From an uncultured Acidaminococcus sp. (GTDB lineage: Bacteria > Bacillota_C > Negativicutes > Acidaminococcales > Acidaminococcaceae), in contig OMUE01000054.1 of NCBI GenBank assembly GCA_900314165.1, positions 1 to 11,299 of the forward strand: DNA of 11,299 nucleotides, given 5' to 3'. Shown one piece after another: positions 6,121-11,299 of this stretch. A model generated the notes under the pieces. That model was not told the origin of the DNA. It was given only the letters and a program-made list of their open reading frames with translations, and did no database searches. The position numbers were made by a program, and so were the translations under genes. Numbering within the stretch: position 1 is the stretch's first letter; each line of letters begins with the position of its first letter.

Positions 6121-6208
6121 TAAATGACCCGAGTCGATAAGACATCTCTCCTTATGATTACCAGTCTATTCCAAGCAAAGAGTTTAGTCCAAGTGCTGCA
6201 GCGCAGCC

Positions 6209-6292
6209 TCTTTGCTCTTCGCTCTTCACTTTTCGCTTTTCACTTTTCACTTTTCACTTTTCACTTTTCACTTTTCACTTTTCACTTTTCAC
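6209..6292 (-). repeat. 7-base tandem repeat, 12 units (8 identical)
   Basis: On the plus strand the units are TCTTTGC, TCTTCGC, TCTTCAC, TTTTCGC and then eight perfect TTTTCAC copies (6237-6292). On the minus strand the units are GTGAAAA. It begins 26 nt after the era stop codon. On the minus strand it is followed by the small hairpin GCTGC-GCT-GCAGC (about 6195-6207). It fills most of the 198-nt era-CBS gap. Confidence 0.95.
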
Positions 6293-6318
6293 TTTAAATT
6301 AGATTATACTATGCAGCC

Positions 6319-7230
6319 TTATTTCTCTGCAAGTCCCAACTGCTTCAGTTCGCCCTCTTTTTCCCGCCATTTGGGCCGGACTTTGACCCACAGCTCCAGG
6401 TACACGTGGCCGCCTACCAACTCCTCGATATCCAGCCGGGACCGCTTGCTGATTTCCTTCAGCATGCTGCCCTTGGCGCCGATGAGGATGGCCTTCTGGG
6501 AATCCCGTTCTACATAGATATCCGCCAGCACATACACCGTGCCGTTGTCCCGGGTCTTCATTTCCCGAACCAGGACGGCCACAGCGTGAGGCACTTCATC
6601 CCGGGTCAGCTGCAGGACCTTTTCCCGGATGATTTCCGCTGCCATGGTCCGTTCCGTCTGATCCGTATACAGGTCTTCCGGATAATAGCTGGGCCCGTAG
6701 GGCAGGCATTGAGTAATTTCTTGCAGCAGGGCCTGAAAATCCGTATCCGTCAGGGCGGACAAACTCAGGATGCTATGGAAGGGATAGGCCTTCCGGAATT
6801 TATCGATGATAGGCAGCAGCCGTTCTTTGTCCGGCAGCTGGTCAATCTTGTTCAGGATCAGGATCACAGGCACCTGCACAGATTTCAGCCTCTCCAGGAT
6901 ATGCTGCTCTCCTTTGCCCATCTTTTCCGTCACATCCACTACGTACAGTACGGCATCCACGTCTTTCAAGGCGTTTTCTGCAGCCTGGACCATGTGTTCT
7001 CCCAGCTTATCCTGAGGTTTGTGCAGCCCCGGCGTATCCAGGAAGATAATCTGGGCTTTGTCCGTGCTGAGGATACTGAGAATCCTATTCCGGGTAGTCT
7101 GAGGACGGTTCGAAATAATGGCTACTTTCTCCCCTACCAATTTGTTCACGAGGGTAGATTTGCCCGCATTAGGCCGGCCCACAACGGCTACGTAGCCGGA
7201 CCGATGTTGGACTGCATGTTGTTGTTCCAT
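6319..7230 (-). CDS. era: GTPase Era
   Basis: A 303-residue protein of the full family length. Era binds the 3' end of 16S rRNA and acts in small-subunit assembly. The GTPase domain shows G1 GRPNAGKST (18-26), G2 region PQTTRNR (43-49), G3 DTPG (65-68) and G4 NKID (127-130). The C-terminal KH domain contains the GxxG loop in LIGAKGSMLKEI and the usual ending VYLELWVKVRPKWR. The ATG at 7230 is preceded by AAGGAG, which overlaps the cdd stop codon; the gap to cdd is 9 nt. Next to ybeY and phoH it forms the widespread RNA-maturation cluster. Confidence 0.98.
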   Translation of the reverse strand: MEQQHAVQHRSGYVAVVGRPNAGKSTLVNKLVGEKVAIISNRPQTTRNRILSILSTDKAQIIFLDTPGLHKPQDKLGEHMVQAAENALKDVDAVLYVVDVTEKMGKGEQHILERLKSVQVPVILILNKIDQLPDKERLLPIIDKFRKAYPFHSILSLSALTDTDFQALLQEITQCLPYGPSYYPEDLYTDQTERTMAAEIIREKVLQLTRDEVPHAVAVLVREMKTRDNGTVYVLADIYVERDSQKAILIGAKGSMLKEISKRSRLDIEELVGGHVYLELWVKVRPKWREKEGELKQLGLAEK

Positions 7231-7239
7231 AATTCTCCT

Positions 7240-7614
7240 TTATAACACAAAGCTGTAGGGCAGCAATTTGTCCAAAGTCGTCTCCAGGCATTTGCCCTCC
7301 ACATTTGTCAGATAGATTACCGGGATGTGGAATTCGGCCATCACCTGACGGCAGGCTCCGCAGGGCGATACAGGCTCCGGCGTAGCTGCTGTCACGCACA
7401 AAGCCTGGAATTCCCGTACGCCTTCCTTTACCGCCGCAAAGATGGCATTCCGTTCTGCACAGACCGTAAGGCCATAGGAAGCGTTTTCAATATTGCAGCC
7501 TGTGAAAATCCGTCCGTCTGCGGAACGCACTGCAGCACCCACAGCAAAGTGGGAATAGGGAATATAGGCATTCTCCCGGGCCTTTTTTGCTGCTTCGAAC
7601 AGTTCCTGATCCAT
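7240..7614 (-). CDS. cdd: Cytidine deaminase
   Basis: A 124-residue protein, the size of the tetrameric bacterial enzyme that converts cytidine and deoxycytidine to uridine forms in pyrimidine salvage. The zinc site is formed by CAE (Cys52, with catalytic Glu54) and PCGAC (Cys85, Cys88); the nucleoside-binding NIENASYG is at 41-48. I place the start at ATG 7614 because the protein then begins MDQELFEAAKKARENAY, like the family. The frame stays open further upstream to 7737, but that part lies over ybeY. The ATG comes one base after the ybeY TGA, so translation is probably coupled; the ribosome binding site is weak (GGTGG). Confidence 0.97.
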   Translation of the reverse strand: MDQELFEAAKKARENAYIPYSHFAVGAAVRSADGRIFTGCNIENASYGLTVCAERNAIFAAVKEGVREFQALCVTAATPEPVSPCGACRQVMAEFHIPVIYLTNVEGKCLETTLDKLLPYSFVL

Positions 7615-7615
7615 A

Positions 7616-8098
7616 TCAGCCACCGTACTTTTCTTCTGCCAGGTCCAGTTCCCGCAGGATTTCTTCTTCCCGGGCCCGCATGACTTTCTTGTCTTCATCC
7701 ACCATGTGGTCGTAGCCCAGCAGGTGCAGCATGCCATGGACGGCCAGGTATGTCATTTCCCGGGTCAGCCCGTGACCGAATTCTTCTCCCTGCTCCACAG
7801 CCTTCTGGGCGCAGATAATGACGTCTCCCAGCAGATGCTCTACTTCTTCGTCTTCCACGTCCGGTTCTTCGTCCCCTTCATCCAGGGCGAAGCTCAACAC
7901 ATCCGTAGGCCGGTCTATGCCCCGGTACTGTTTATTCAGCTCGTGGATTTCATCCATGTCCACCAGGGTAATATCCACTTCTGCGTTATCCCGGAGGTTT
8001 TCTTTTTTCGCTACGATATCCATAGCTTTCTTCAGGGTATCTTCCAGTTCCTCCGGAACCTGGATTTCTTCCTGATTATTTTCCAGTGTGACTATCAT
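7616..8098 (-). CDS. ybeY: Endoribonuclease YbeY
   Basis: A 160-residue metal-dependent endoribonuclease that takes part in 16S rRNA 3'-end maturation and ribosome quality control. The zinc motif HGMLHLLGYDH is at 121-131, with His121, His125 and His131, and the conserved RPTDVLSFALDE is at 63-74. I chose the ATG at 8098 because AAGGAG lies about 7 nt upstream and MIVTLEN is a natural start; an upstream in-frame ATG at 8149 would add 17 non-conserved residues that overlap phoH. Even so it overlaps the phoH 3' end by 23 nt. An acidic stretch (about 74-87) between the two conserved blocks is a little longer than usual. Confidence 0.96.
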   Translation of the reverse strand: MIVTLENNQEEIQVPEELEDTLKKAMDIVAKKENLRDNAEVDITLVDMDEIHELNKQYRGIDRPTDVLSFALDEGDEEPDVEDEEVEHLLGDVIICAQKAVEQGEEFGHGLTREMTYLAVHGMLHLLGYDHMVDEDKKVMRAREEEILRELDLAEEKYGG

Positions 8099-9089
8099 GT
8101 TGTTTCTCCTTTGCTTGCTGTTCGGCCCGTTTCTTGTCATAGGCTTCATAAGCCTTGATGATGGCCCCTACGATTTCATGGCGCACCACATCGTGTTCTG
8201 TAAACCGTACAATGCCGATGCCTGGCACATCCCGCAATACATAGGCGGCATTGGTCAGCCCGCTCTGCTTTCCACTGGGCAGGTCGATCTGGGTAGCATC
8301 CCCGGTAACCACCAATTTTGAGCCGAAACCGAACCGGGTCAGGGCCATGCGCATCTGTTCTGCCGTCGTATTCTGGGCTTCATCCAGGATAATGAAGGAA
8401 TCATTCAGAGTCCGGCCCCGCATATAAGCCAGAGGTGCCACTTCAATAGCTCCCCGGGCCACGTATTTCTGATACACCTCTATGCCCAGCATTTCGTACA
8501 GGGCATCGTACAGAGGCCGCAGATAGGGATCCACCTTTTCCTGCAGATCCCCGGGCAGGAAGCCCAGCTTCTCTCCGGCTTCTACAGCTGGACGGGTCAA
8601 TACGATGCGTTCCACTTCTTTATTCTTCAAGGCCTTTACCGCCATAGCCACGGCCAGATACGTTTTGCCCGTACCTGCAGGGCCTATAGCGATGGTAATG
8701 TCGTTTTCTGCAATGGTCTTCAGATATTGGTACTGGCCCAGGGTTTTGGCCTTCACCTGCCGCCCCCGGAACGTAGTCAGTACGGTATCCGTAAACAAGG
8801 TATGGAGTTGGTCCTGCTGGCCTTCTAAAACCAGCTTCAGGCTGTATTTTATATCATGCTCCGTGAGAGGCAAGCCTTGCCGGTAAAGATACAACAGCTC
8901 CTGCAGCAGTTTTTCCGTCATGGCAATGCCCTGTTCGTCCCCCTGGGCTATGAGCTCGTTGCCTCGGGCAATAAGCTGGCAGGACAGCTGCTTTTGCAGC
9001 AGCCGCAGGTATTCGTCATTTTCTCCCAGCACAGCCACCATTTCCCGGGAATCCCGGAAGGAAAAGCGTTTTTCCATCTGTTCTGCCAA
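8076..9089 (-). CDS. phoH: PhoH-like ATPase
   Basis: A 337-residue protein with a PhoH/YbeZ ATPase domain after an N-terminal region of about 110 residues. Walker A is GPAGTGKT (136-143), the PhoH signature is TRPAVEAGEKLGFLPGD (165-181), and Walker B is FIILDEAQN (232-240), followed by VVTGDATQIDLP (260-271). PhoH/YbeZ proteins work with YbeY in RNA processing, and the direct overlap with ybeY here fits that. The start is TTG at 9089: AGGAGG lies exactly 7 nt upstream, whereas the in-frame ATG at residue 5 would be 19 nt away. The gap to the cyclophilin gene is 20 nt. Confidence 0.96.
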   Translation of the reverse strand: MAEQMEKRFSFRDSREMVAVLGENDEYLRLLQKQLSCQLIARGNELIAQGDEQGIAMTEKLLQELLYLYRQGLPLTEHDIKYSLKLVLEGQQDQLHTLFTDTVLTTFRGRQVKAKTLGQYQYLKTIAENDITIAIGPAGTGKTYLAVAMAVKALKNKEVERIVLTRPAVEAGEKLGFLPGDLQEKVDPYLRPLYDALYEMLGIEVYQKYVARGAIEVAPLAYMRGRTLNDSFIILDEAQNTTAEQMRMALTRFGFGSKLVVTGDATQIDLPSGKQSGLTNAAYVLRDVPGIGIVRFTEHDVVRHEIVGAIIKAYEAYDKKRAEQQAKEKQHDSHTGK

Positions 9090-9109
9090 ACTGATTCCTC
9101 CTGTCCCTG

Positions 9110-9688
9110 TTATAACCGTTTGATGGTAATGCTTTTAACGACTACGGGCTCCACAGGCTTATCCTGGGCGTCCGTCTTTACTTTGCCGATTTTCTTTACT
9201 ACGTCCAGGCCCTGGATCACCCGGCCAAAGGCTGCATGCTTGCCATCCAGCCAGGGCGTAGCTTCCAGTGTAATGAAGAACTGGCTGCCACCCGTATTGG
9301 GACCAGCGTTAGCCATGGACAGGATGCCGGGGCCATCGTGAATGATCCGGCTGGAAAATTCGTCAGGAATGGTATAGCCGGGGCCGCCGGTACCGTTTCC
9401 CTTAGGATCTCCACCCTGGATCATGAAGCCATCAATAACCCGGTGGAAAATGGTATCTTTATAAAAGCCGGAATCTGCCAGCTTAATGAAGTTCGCACAG
9501 GTCTTCGGAGCTGCATCCGTAGCAAGCTGCACCTGGAAGGACCCCATGGTCGTAGTAAATTCTGCAATGACCCGCTGGCCCTTCAGATTCTGGGCCGCGT
9601 CCTTTTCCGAAGCAGAGCTCTTGCCGCCACAGCCTGTTGCTAAAAAGCAGCCTATACATAATGCAATTGTCAAAATCTTTTTCAACAT
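9110..9688 (-). CDS. Cyclophilin-type peptidyl-prolyl isomerase, lipoprotein
   Basis: A 192-residue protein. The N terminus is a lipoprotein signal peptide: two Lys, a hydrophobic core (5-18) and the lipobox LATGC with Cys20 as the lipidated residue, then a short polar linker (21-37). The rest is a cyclophilin domain with the active-site block [14 protein letters not shown] (81-94, Arg83, Phe88, Gln91), FFIT (137-140) and [10 protein letters not shown] (146-155). It probably assists folding of exported proteins at the outer face of the membrane. The start is ATG 9688 after AAGGAGG. It is the first gene of the minus-strand string and has a TATAAT 30 nt upstream. Confidence 0.95.
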   Translation of the reverse strand: MLKKILTIALCIGCFLATGCGGKSSASEKDAAQNLKGQRVIAEFTTTMGSFQVQLATDAAPKTCANFIKLADSGFYKDTIFHRVIDGFMIQGGDPKGNGTGGPGYTIPDEFSSRIIHDGPGILSMANAGPNTGGSQFFITLEATPWLDGKHAAFGRVIQGLDVVKKIGKVKTDAQDKPVEPVVVKSITIKRL

Positions 9689-9717
9689 AAGAAAATACCC
9701 TCCTTCTTATACGTATC

Positions 9718-9723
9718 ATTATA
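9718..9723 (-). promoter_or_regulatory. -10 box of the cyclophilin-phoH operon
   Basis: A consensus TATAAT on the minus strand, placing the transcript start near 9711 and a leader of about 23 nt before the ATG. No good -35 is seen at 16-18 nt (the best is TTTTCT), so confidence is moderate. Confidence 0.5.
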
Positions 9724-9764
9724 CTGTGTTCGGCCAAAAAAGAAAATATGGGGGCTTAGCTGGA

Positions 9765-9814
9765 GTCCGCCCTTTTCAAGGTGAGGGGACCGTTGCTTGC
9801 AACGGTGGTGGGTT
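9765..9814 (+). repeat. 50-nt double-hairpin element, copy 2
   Basis: It has the same length and the same first 17 nt and last 11 nt as the copy at 1821-1870. The first stem is degraded (three mismatches). The second stem is intact but with different bases: ACCGTTGC-TT-GCAACGGT. It sits between the divergent cyclophilin promoter and the tRNA-Val promoter. Confidence 0.72.
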
Positions 9815-9842
9815 TTGGTTTTCTCTACCACTCAAAAGCCCC

Positions 9843-9871
9843 TTGACAACTTTCCCGTTATCAGGTAGAAT
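9843..9871 (+). promoter_or_regulatory. Promoter of tRNA-Val
   Basis: A consensus TTGACA (9843-9848) and TAGAAT (9866-9871) with a 17-nt spacer end 15 nt before the mature tRNA start. Confidence 0.85.
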
Positions 9872-9886
9872 AACATCGTTGCAATC

Positions 9887-9963
9887 GGAACTATAGCTCA
9901 GATGGTTAGAGTATCACGTTGACATCGTGGGGGTCACTGGTTCGAGTCCAGTTAGTTCCACCA
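9887..9963 (+). tRNA. tRNA-Val (anticodon GAC)
   Basis: A full cloverleaf. Acceptor stem GGAACTA pairs with TAGTTCC. The D stem is GCTC/GAGT with one G-T pair. The anticodon stem is TCACG/CGTGG around loop TTGACAT, with GAC at 9921-9923. The T arm is ACTGG-TTCGAGT-CCAGT. The discriminator A is at 9960, and the CCA end is encoded (9961-9963). It reads GUC/GUU valine codons. It stands alone, with its own promoter and terminator. Confidence 0.96.
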
Positions 9964-9973
9964 TTACAAAATC

Positions 9974-10000
9974 AGCTGCCTTTTCAGGCAGCTTTTATTT
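9974..10000 (+). terminator. Terminator of tRNA-Val
   Basis: The stem AGCTGCC / GGCAGCT with loop TTTTCA is followed by a T-rich run (TTTATTTTTATTTTTTT), starting 11 nt after the tRNA CCA. Confidence 0.9.
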
Positions 10001-10122
10001 TTATTTTTTTATTTTTGCAGGATACTTTCTGAAGATTCATCTTTTTCCTTCAATTATATATGCAAAGATTTATGTGTATAATTTTTAATCAATCATGAGT
10101 TTTGTTCATAAGAGAAAATGCT

Positions 10123-10198
10123 AAAAAAGAGGCTGTGAAAAAATAGTGAAGAGCGAAGAGGCGCCTGCGGCGGGCAAGGAAGTCAGCCATGCTGACAA
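10123..10198 (+). repeat. 7-base repeat and hairpins inserted beside a duplicated terminator arm
   Basis: AAAAAGAGGCTGTGAAAAA (within 10123-10143) is a 17-of-19 copy of the terminator arm at 10200-10218. Between the two are units GTGAAGA and GCGAAGA (10146-10159), the hairpin CGCC-TGC-GGCG (10162-10172), and the hairpin GTCAGC-CAT-GCTGAC (about 10182-10196). The AT-rich stretch before it (10010-10120) shows nothing I can name. Confidence 0.6.
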
Positions 10199-10199
10199 T

Positions 10200-10242
10200 A
10201 AAAAGGAGCTGTGAAAAATTCATTTTTTCACAGCTCCTTTTT
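10200..10242 (-). terminator. Terminator of the FAH-family gene (bidirectional)
   Basis: A perfect 19-bp stem, AAAAAGGAGCTGTGAAAAA (10200-10218) with 10224-10242, has a 5-nt loop. It lies immediately after the stop codon of the minus-strand gene (10244-10246) and has A/T runs on both sides, so it can act in both directions. Confidence 0.92.
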
Positions 10243-10243
10243 A

Positions 10244-11104
10244 TTATTCAATCGTATTCTTCAGCGTACCGATGCCTTCGATGGTGCATTCCACTACATC
10301 ACCATGTTTCAGGAACTGAGGCGGATTCATGCCGATGCCGGTACCGGCAGGCGTGCCGGTGGCAATGATCGTTCCGGCTTGCAGCGTCATGCCGTGGGAC
10401 AATTCGCTGATGATATAAGGAATCCCATGGACCAGATACTTGGTGTTGCTGTTCTGACGCAGTTCACCGTTTACCTTGCAGGAGATATTCAGGGCCGGTG
10501 GGAAATCAAATTCATCCGCCGTCACAATACAGGGCCCCATGGGAGCATATGTATCCAGGCTCTTCCCAAAGTACCACTGCTTGTGGGCCACCTGTACGTC
10601 CCGGGCCGTCACATCGTTGATGATAGTGTAGCCGAATACGTAATCCATGGCGTCCTTTTCATCCACATTGCAGGCGTCCTTACCGATGATGACAGCCAGT
10701 TCGCATTCGTAGTCCAGTTCTTTTACGACTTTGAAATGACCACGCACCACGCCGTCCGGATCCACGCAGCGGTTTACCCGTTTGGAGAAATACACCGGTA
10801 CGTTCCGCTCAACAATCTTTTCCGGTACGTATTCGTCGGGCAGCTCATCATCGTGTTCTTTATAGTTGATGCCCAGGCAGATCAGGTCGTGTCTGGGTTT
10901 CGTAATAGGTGCCAGCAGTTTCACGCTGTCCAAAGGGAGGACACCCATTTCCACACGGGTAATGCCCAGCATCTCATCAAAATCGCTATGTTCGATCAGG
11001 TCGTACATATCTGTAAATTTGTTGGCAGGAATCACATATTTCCCGTCTTCGGAAATAATGCCCACCTGTTCGTCGTTTTCATATAAAAACGTCACAATTT
11101 TCAA
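10244..11104 (-). CDS. Fumarylacetoacetate hydrolase family protein
   Basis: A 286-residue soluble protein. A short N-terminal region (1-70) is followed by the FAH catalytic fold. Family features: GINYKEH (78-84), metal ligands Glu133 and Glu135 in DYECELAVIIGK (131-142) and Asp164 in IINDVTARD, the conserved GKSLDTYAPMGP (180-191), and the C-terminal GTGIGMNPP followed by GDVVECTIEGIGTLKN. The family hydrolyses or isomerises acylpyruvates and related 2-oxo acids (for example FAHD1-like acylpyruvase or HpcE-like isomerase); the exact substrate cannot be read here and no catabolic neighbours are present. The start is TTG 11104, with GGGGGAG about 9 nt upstream. It is convergent with tRNA-Val and seems monocistronic. 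A TAAAAT (11137-11142, minus strand) may be its -10 box, without a clear -35. Confidence 0.9.
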   Translation of the reverse strand: MKIVTFLYENDEQVGIISEDGKYVIPANKFTDMYDLIEHSDFDEMLGITRVEMGVLPLDSVKLLAPITKPRHDLICLGINYKEHDDELPDEYVPEKIVERNVPVYFSKRVNRCVDPDGVVRGHFKVVKELDYECELAVIIGKDACNVDEKDAMDYVFGYTIINDVTARDVQVAHKQWYFGKSLDTYAPMGPCIVTADEFDFPPALNISCKVNGELRQNSNTKYLVHGIPYIISELSHGMTLQAGTIIATGTPAGTGIGMNPPQFLKHGDVVECTIEGIGTLKNTIE

Positions 11105-11210
11105 AACACATCACTCCCCCTATATGTCGTATGTTTATTTTACACTGAATATGGTAAAATTTCTAGGGTCAGTTGTAAAATGAACTTGAACAGTTAATCA
11201 AAAAATAAAA

Positions 11211-11279
11211 ATCCATAGTGAAGCTTCATGTTAAAATGGTTTTGGAGAAATCATCAACAAAGGAGCAATCACTATGGAT
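11211..11279 (+). promoter_or_regulatory. Inverted repeat covering a start codon, with an extended -10 box inside
   Basis: ATCCATAGTGA (11211-11221) is inverted at 11269-11279, where it contains the ATG at 11274. An extended -10, TGTTAAAAT (11229-11237), lies between the arms, so a transcript starting there (about 11244) would lack the left arm. Read-through transcripts from outside would contain both arms and could hide the start codon. Confidence 0.5.
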
Positions 11280-11299
11280 CACATCCATTCTAACACAAT
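11274..11299 (+). CDS. 5' end of an unidentified gene, possibly a transposase
   Basis: ATG at 11274 follows AAAGGAG with about 8 nt spacing and opens MDHIHSNT before the window ends. Eight residues are too few to identify a family. The inverted repeat hiding the start codon is a layout known from insertion sequences, which is the only reason to suggest a transposase. The left end of such an element would lie somewhere in 11160-11210, but I cannot place it. Confidence 0.4.

Noticed and set aside
6121..6145. ATG 6145 with AAGGAG as the true start of the CBS-domain gene.
   Set aside because: It is out of frame by one base, and the spacing is only 2 nt. It would need a sequencing error or frameshift, so it is kept only as a possibility in the findings.
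6209..6292. The regular repeats could suggest a CRISPR array.
   Set aside because: The unit is 7 nt with no spacers, and no cas gene is present. It is a simple tandem repeat.
6212..6517. A plus-strand open frame with a repeated FHFSLFT peptide.
   Set aside because: It is the 7-base array read through in one frame and then the reverse strand of era. There is no ribosome binding site and no coding logic.
7615..7737. A longer cytidine deaminase starting at 7737.
   Set aside because: The added part is ybeY read in another frame. ATG 7614 gives the normal family N terminus and length.
8099..8149. YbeY start at the upstream ATG 8149.
   Set aside because: It lies deep in phoH and the added residues look non-conserved, while ATG 8098 has AAGGAG at a proper distance.
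10211..11086. A 291-codon plus-strand open frame opposite the FAH-family gene.
   Set aside because: The minus-strand gene has clear family motifs throughout; the plus frame is its shadow and starts inside a terminator hairpin.

Overview
The window looks like the chromosome of a low-to-mid GC Bacillota bacterium. The conserved string phoH-ybeY-cdd-era-CBS/HlyC-recO, the Bacillota-type RecO zinc knuckle, the strong AGGAGG ribosome binding sites and the use of TTG starts fit a Negativicutes member (Acidaminococcus-like is my guess; this is not proven by the sequence). Almost all coding content is core housekeeping. The unusual material is between the genes.

Layout: (1) 1-212 holds the first codons of leuS on the minus strand, its sigma-A-type promoter and a leader with a possible attenuator. 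(2) 213-1726, plus strand: a calcineurin-like phosphoesterase and lgt, spaced as an operon. (3) 1718-2075 is a repeat-rich junction between two convergent genes, with 7-base tandem repeats, long inverted repeats, a 50-nt double-hairpin element and a strong terminator. (4) 2058-9688 is a long minus-strand gene string. In transcription order it holds a lipoprotein cyclophilin, phoH, ybeY, cdd, era, an N-terminally short CBS/CorC protein, recO, an unknown membrane protein, xth/exoA and an ADP-ribosylglycohydrolase. Most junctions overlap or are under 25 nt; the two long gaps (after era and after exoA) are filled by 7-base repeat arrays. (5) 9689-10243 carries a second copy of the double-hairpin element, a stand-alone tRNA-Val(GAC) with its own promoter and terminator, another 7-base repeat and a duplicated terminator arm. 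(6) 10244-11104 encodes a fumarylacetoacetate-hydrolase-family enzyme on the minus strand. (7) The right edge holds the first codons of a plus-strand gene that may be an insertion-sequence transposase.

Functionally, the long string joins RNA maturation and ribosome assembly (YbeY, Era, PhoH), pyrimidine salvage (Cdd), and DNA repair (RecO, ExoA). Lgt in the neighbouring operon makes the lipid modification that the cyclophilin's lipobox predicts. I see no phage, CRISPR, toxin-antitoxin or defence system. The best candidate for something undescribed is the dispersed family of 7-base repeat arrays, most of them joined to small 3-nt-loop hairpins, that sit at gene 3' ends, plus the 50-nt double-hairpin element whose second stem changes sequence while keeping its pairing.
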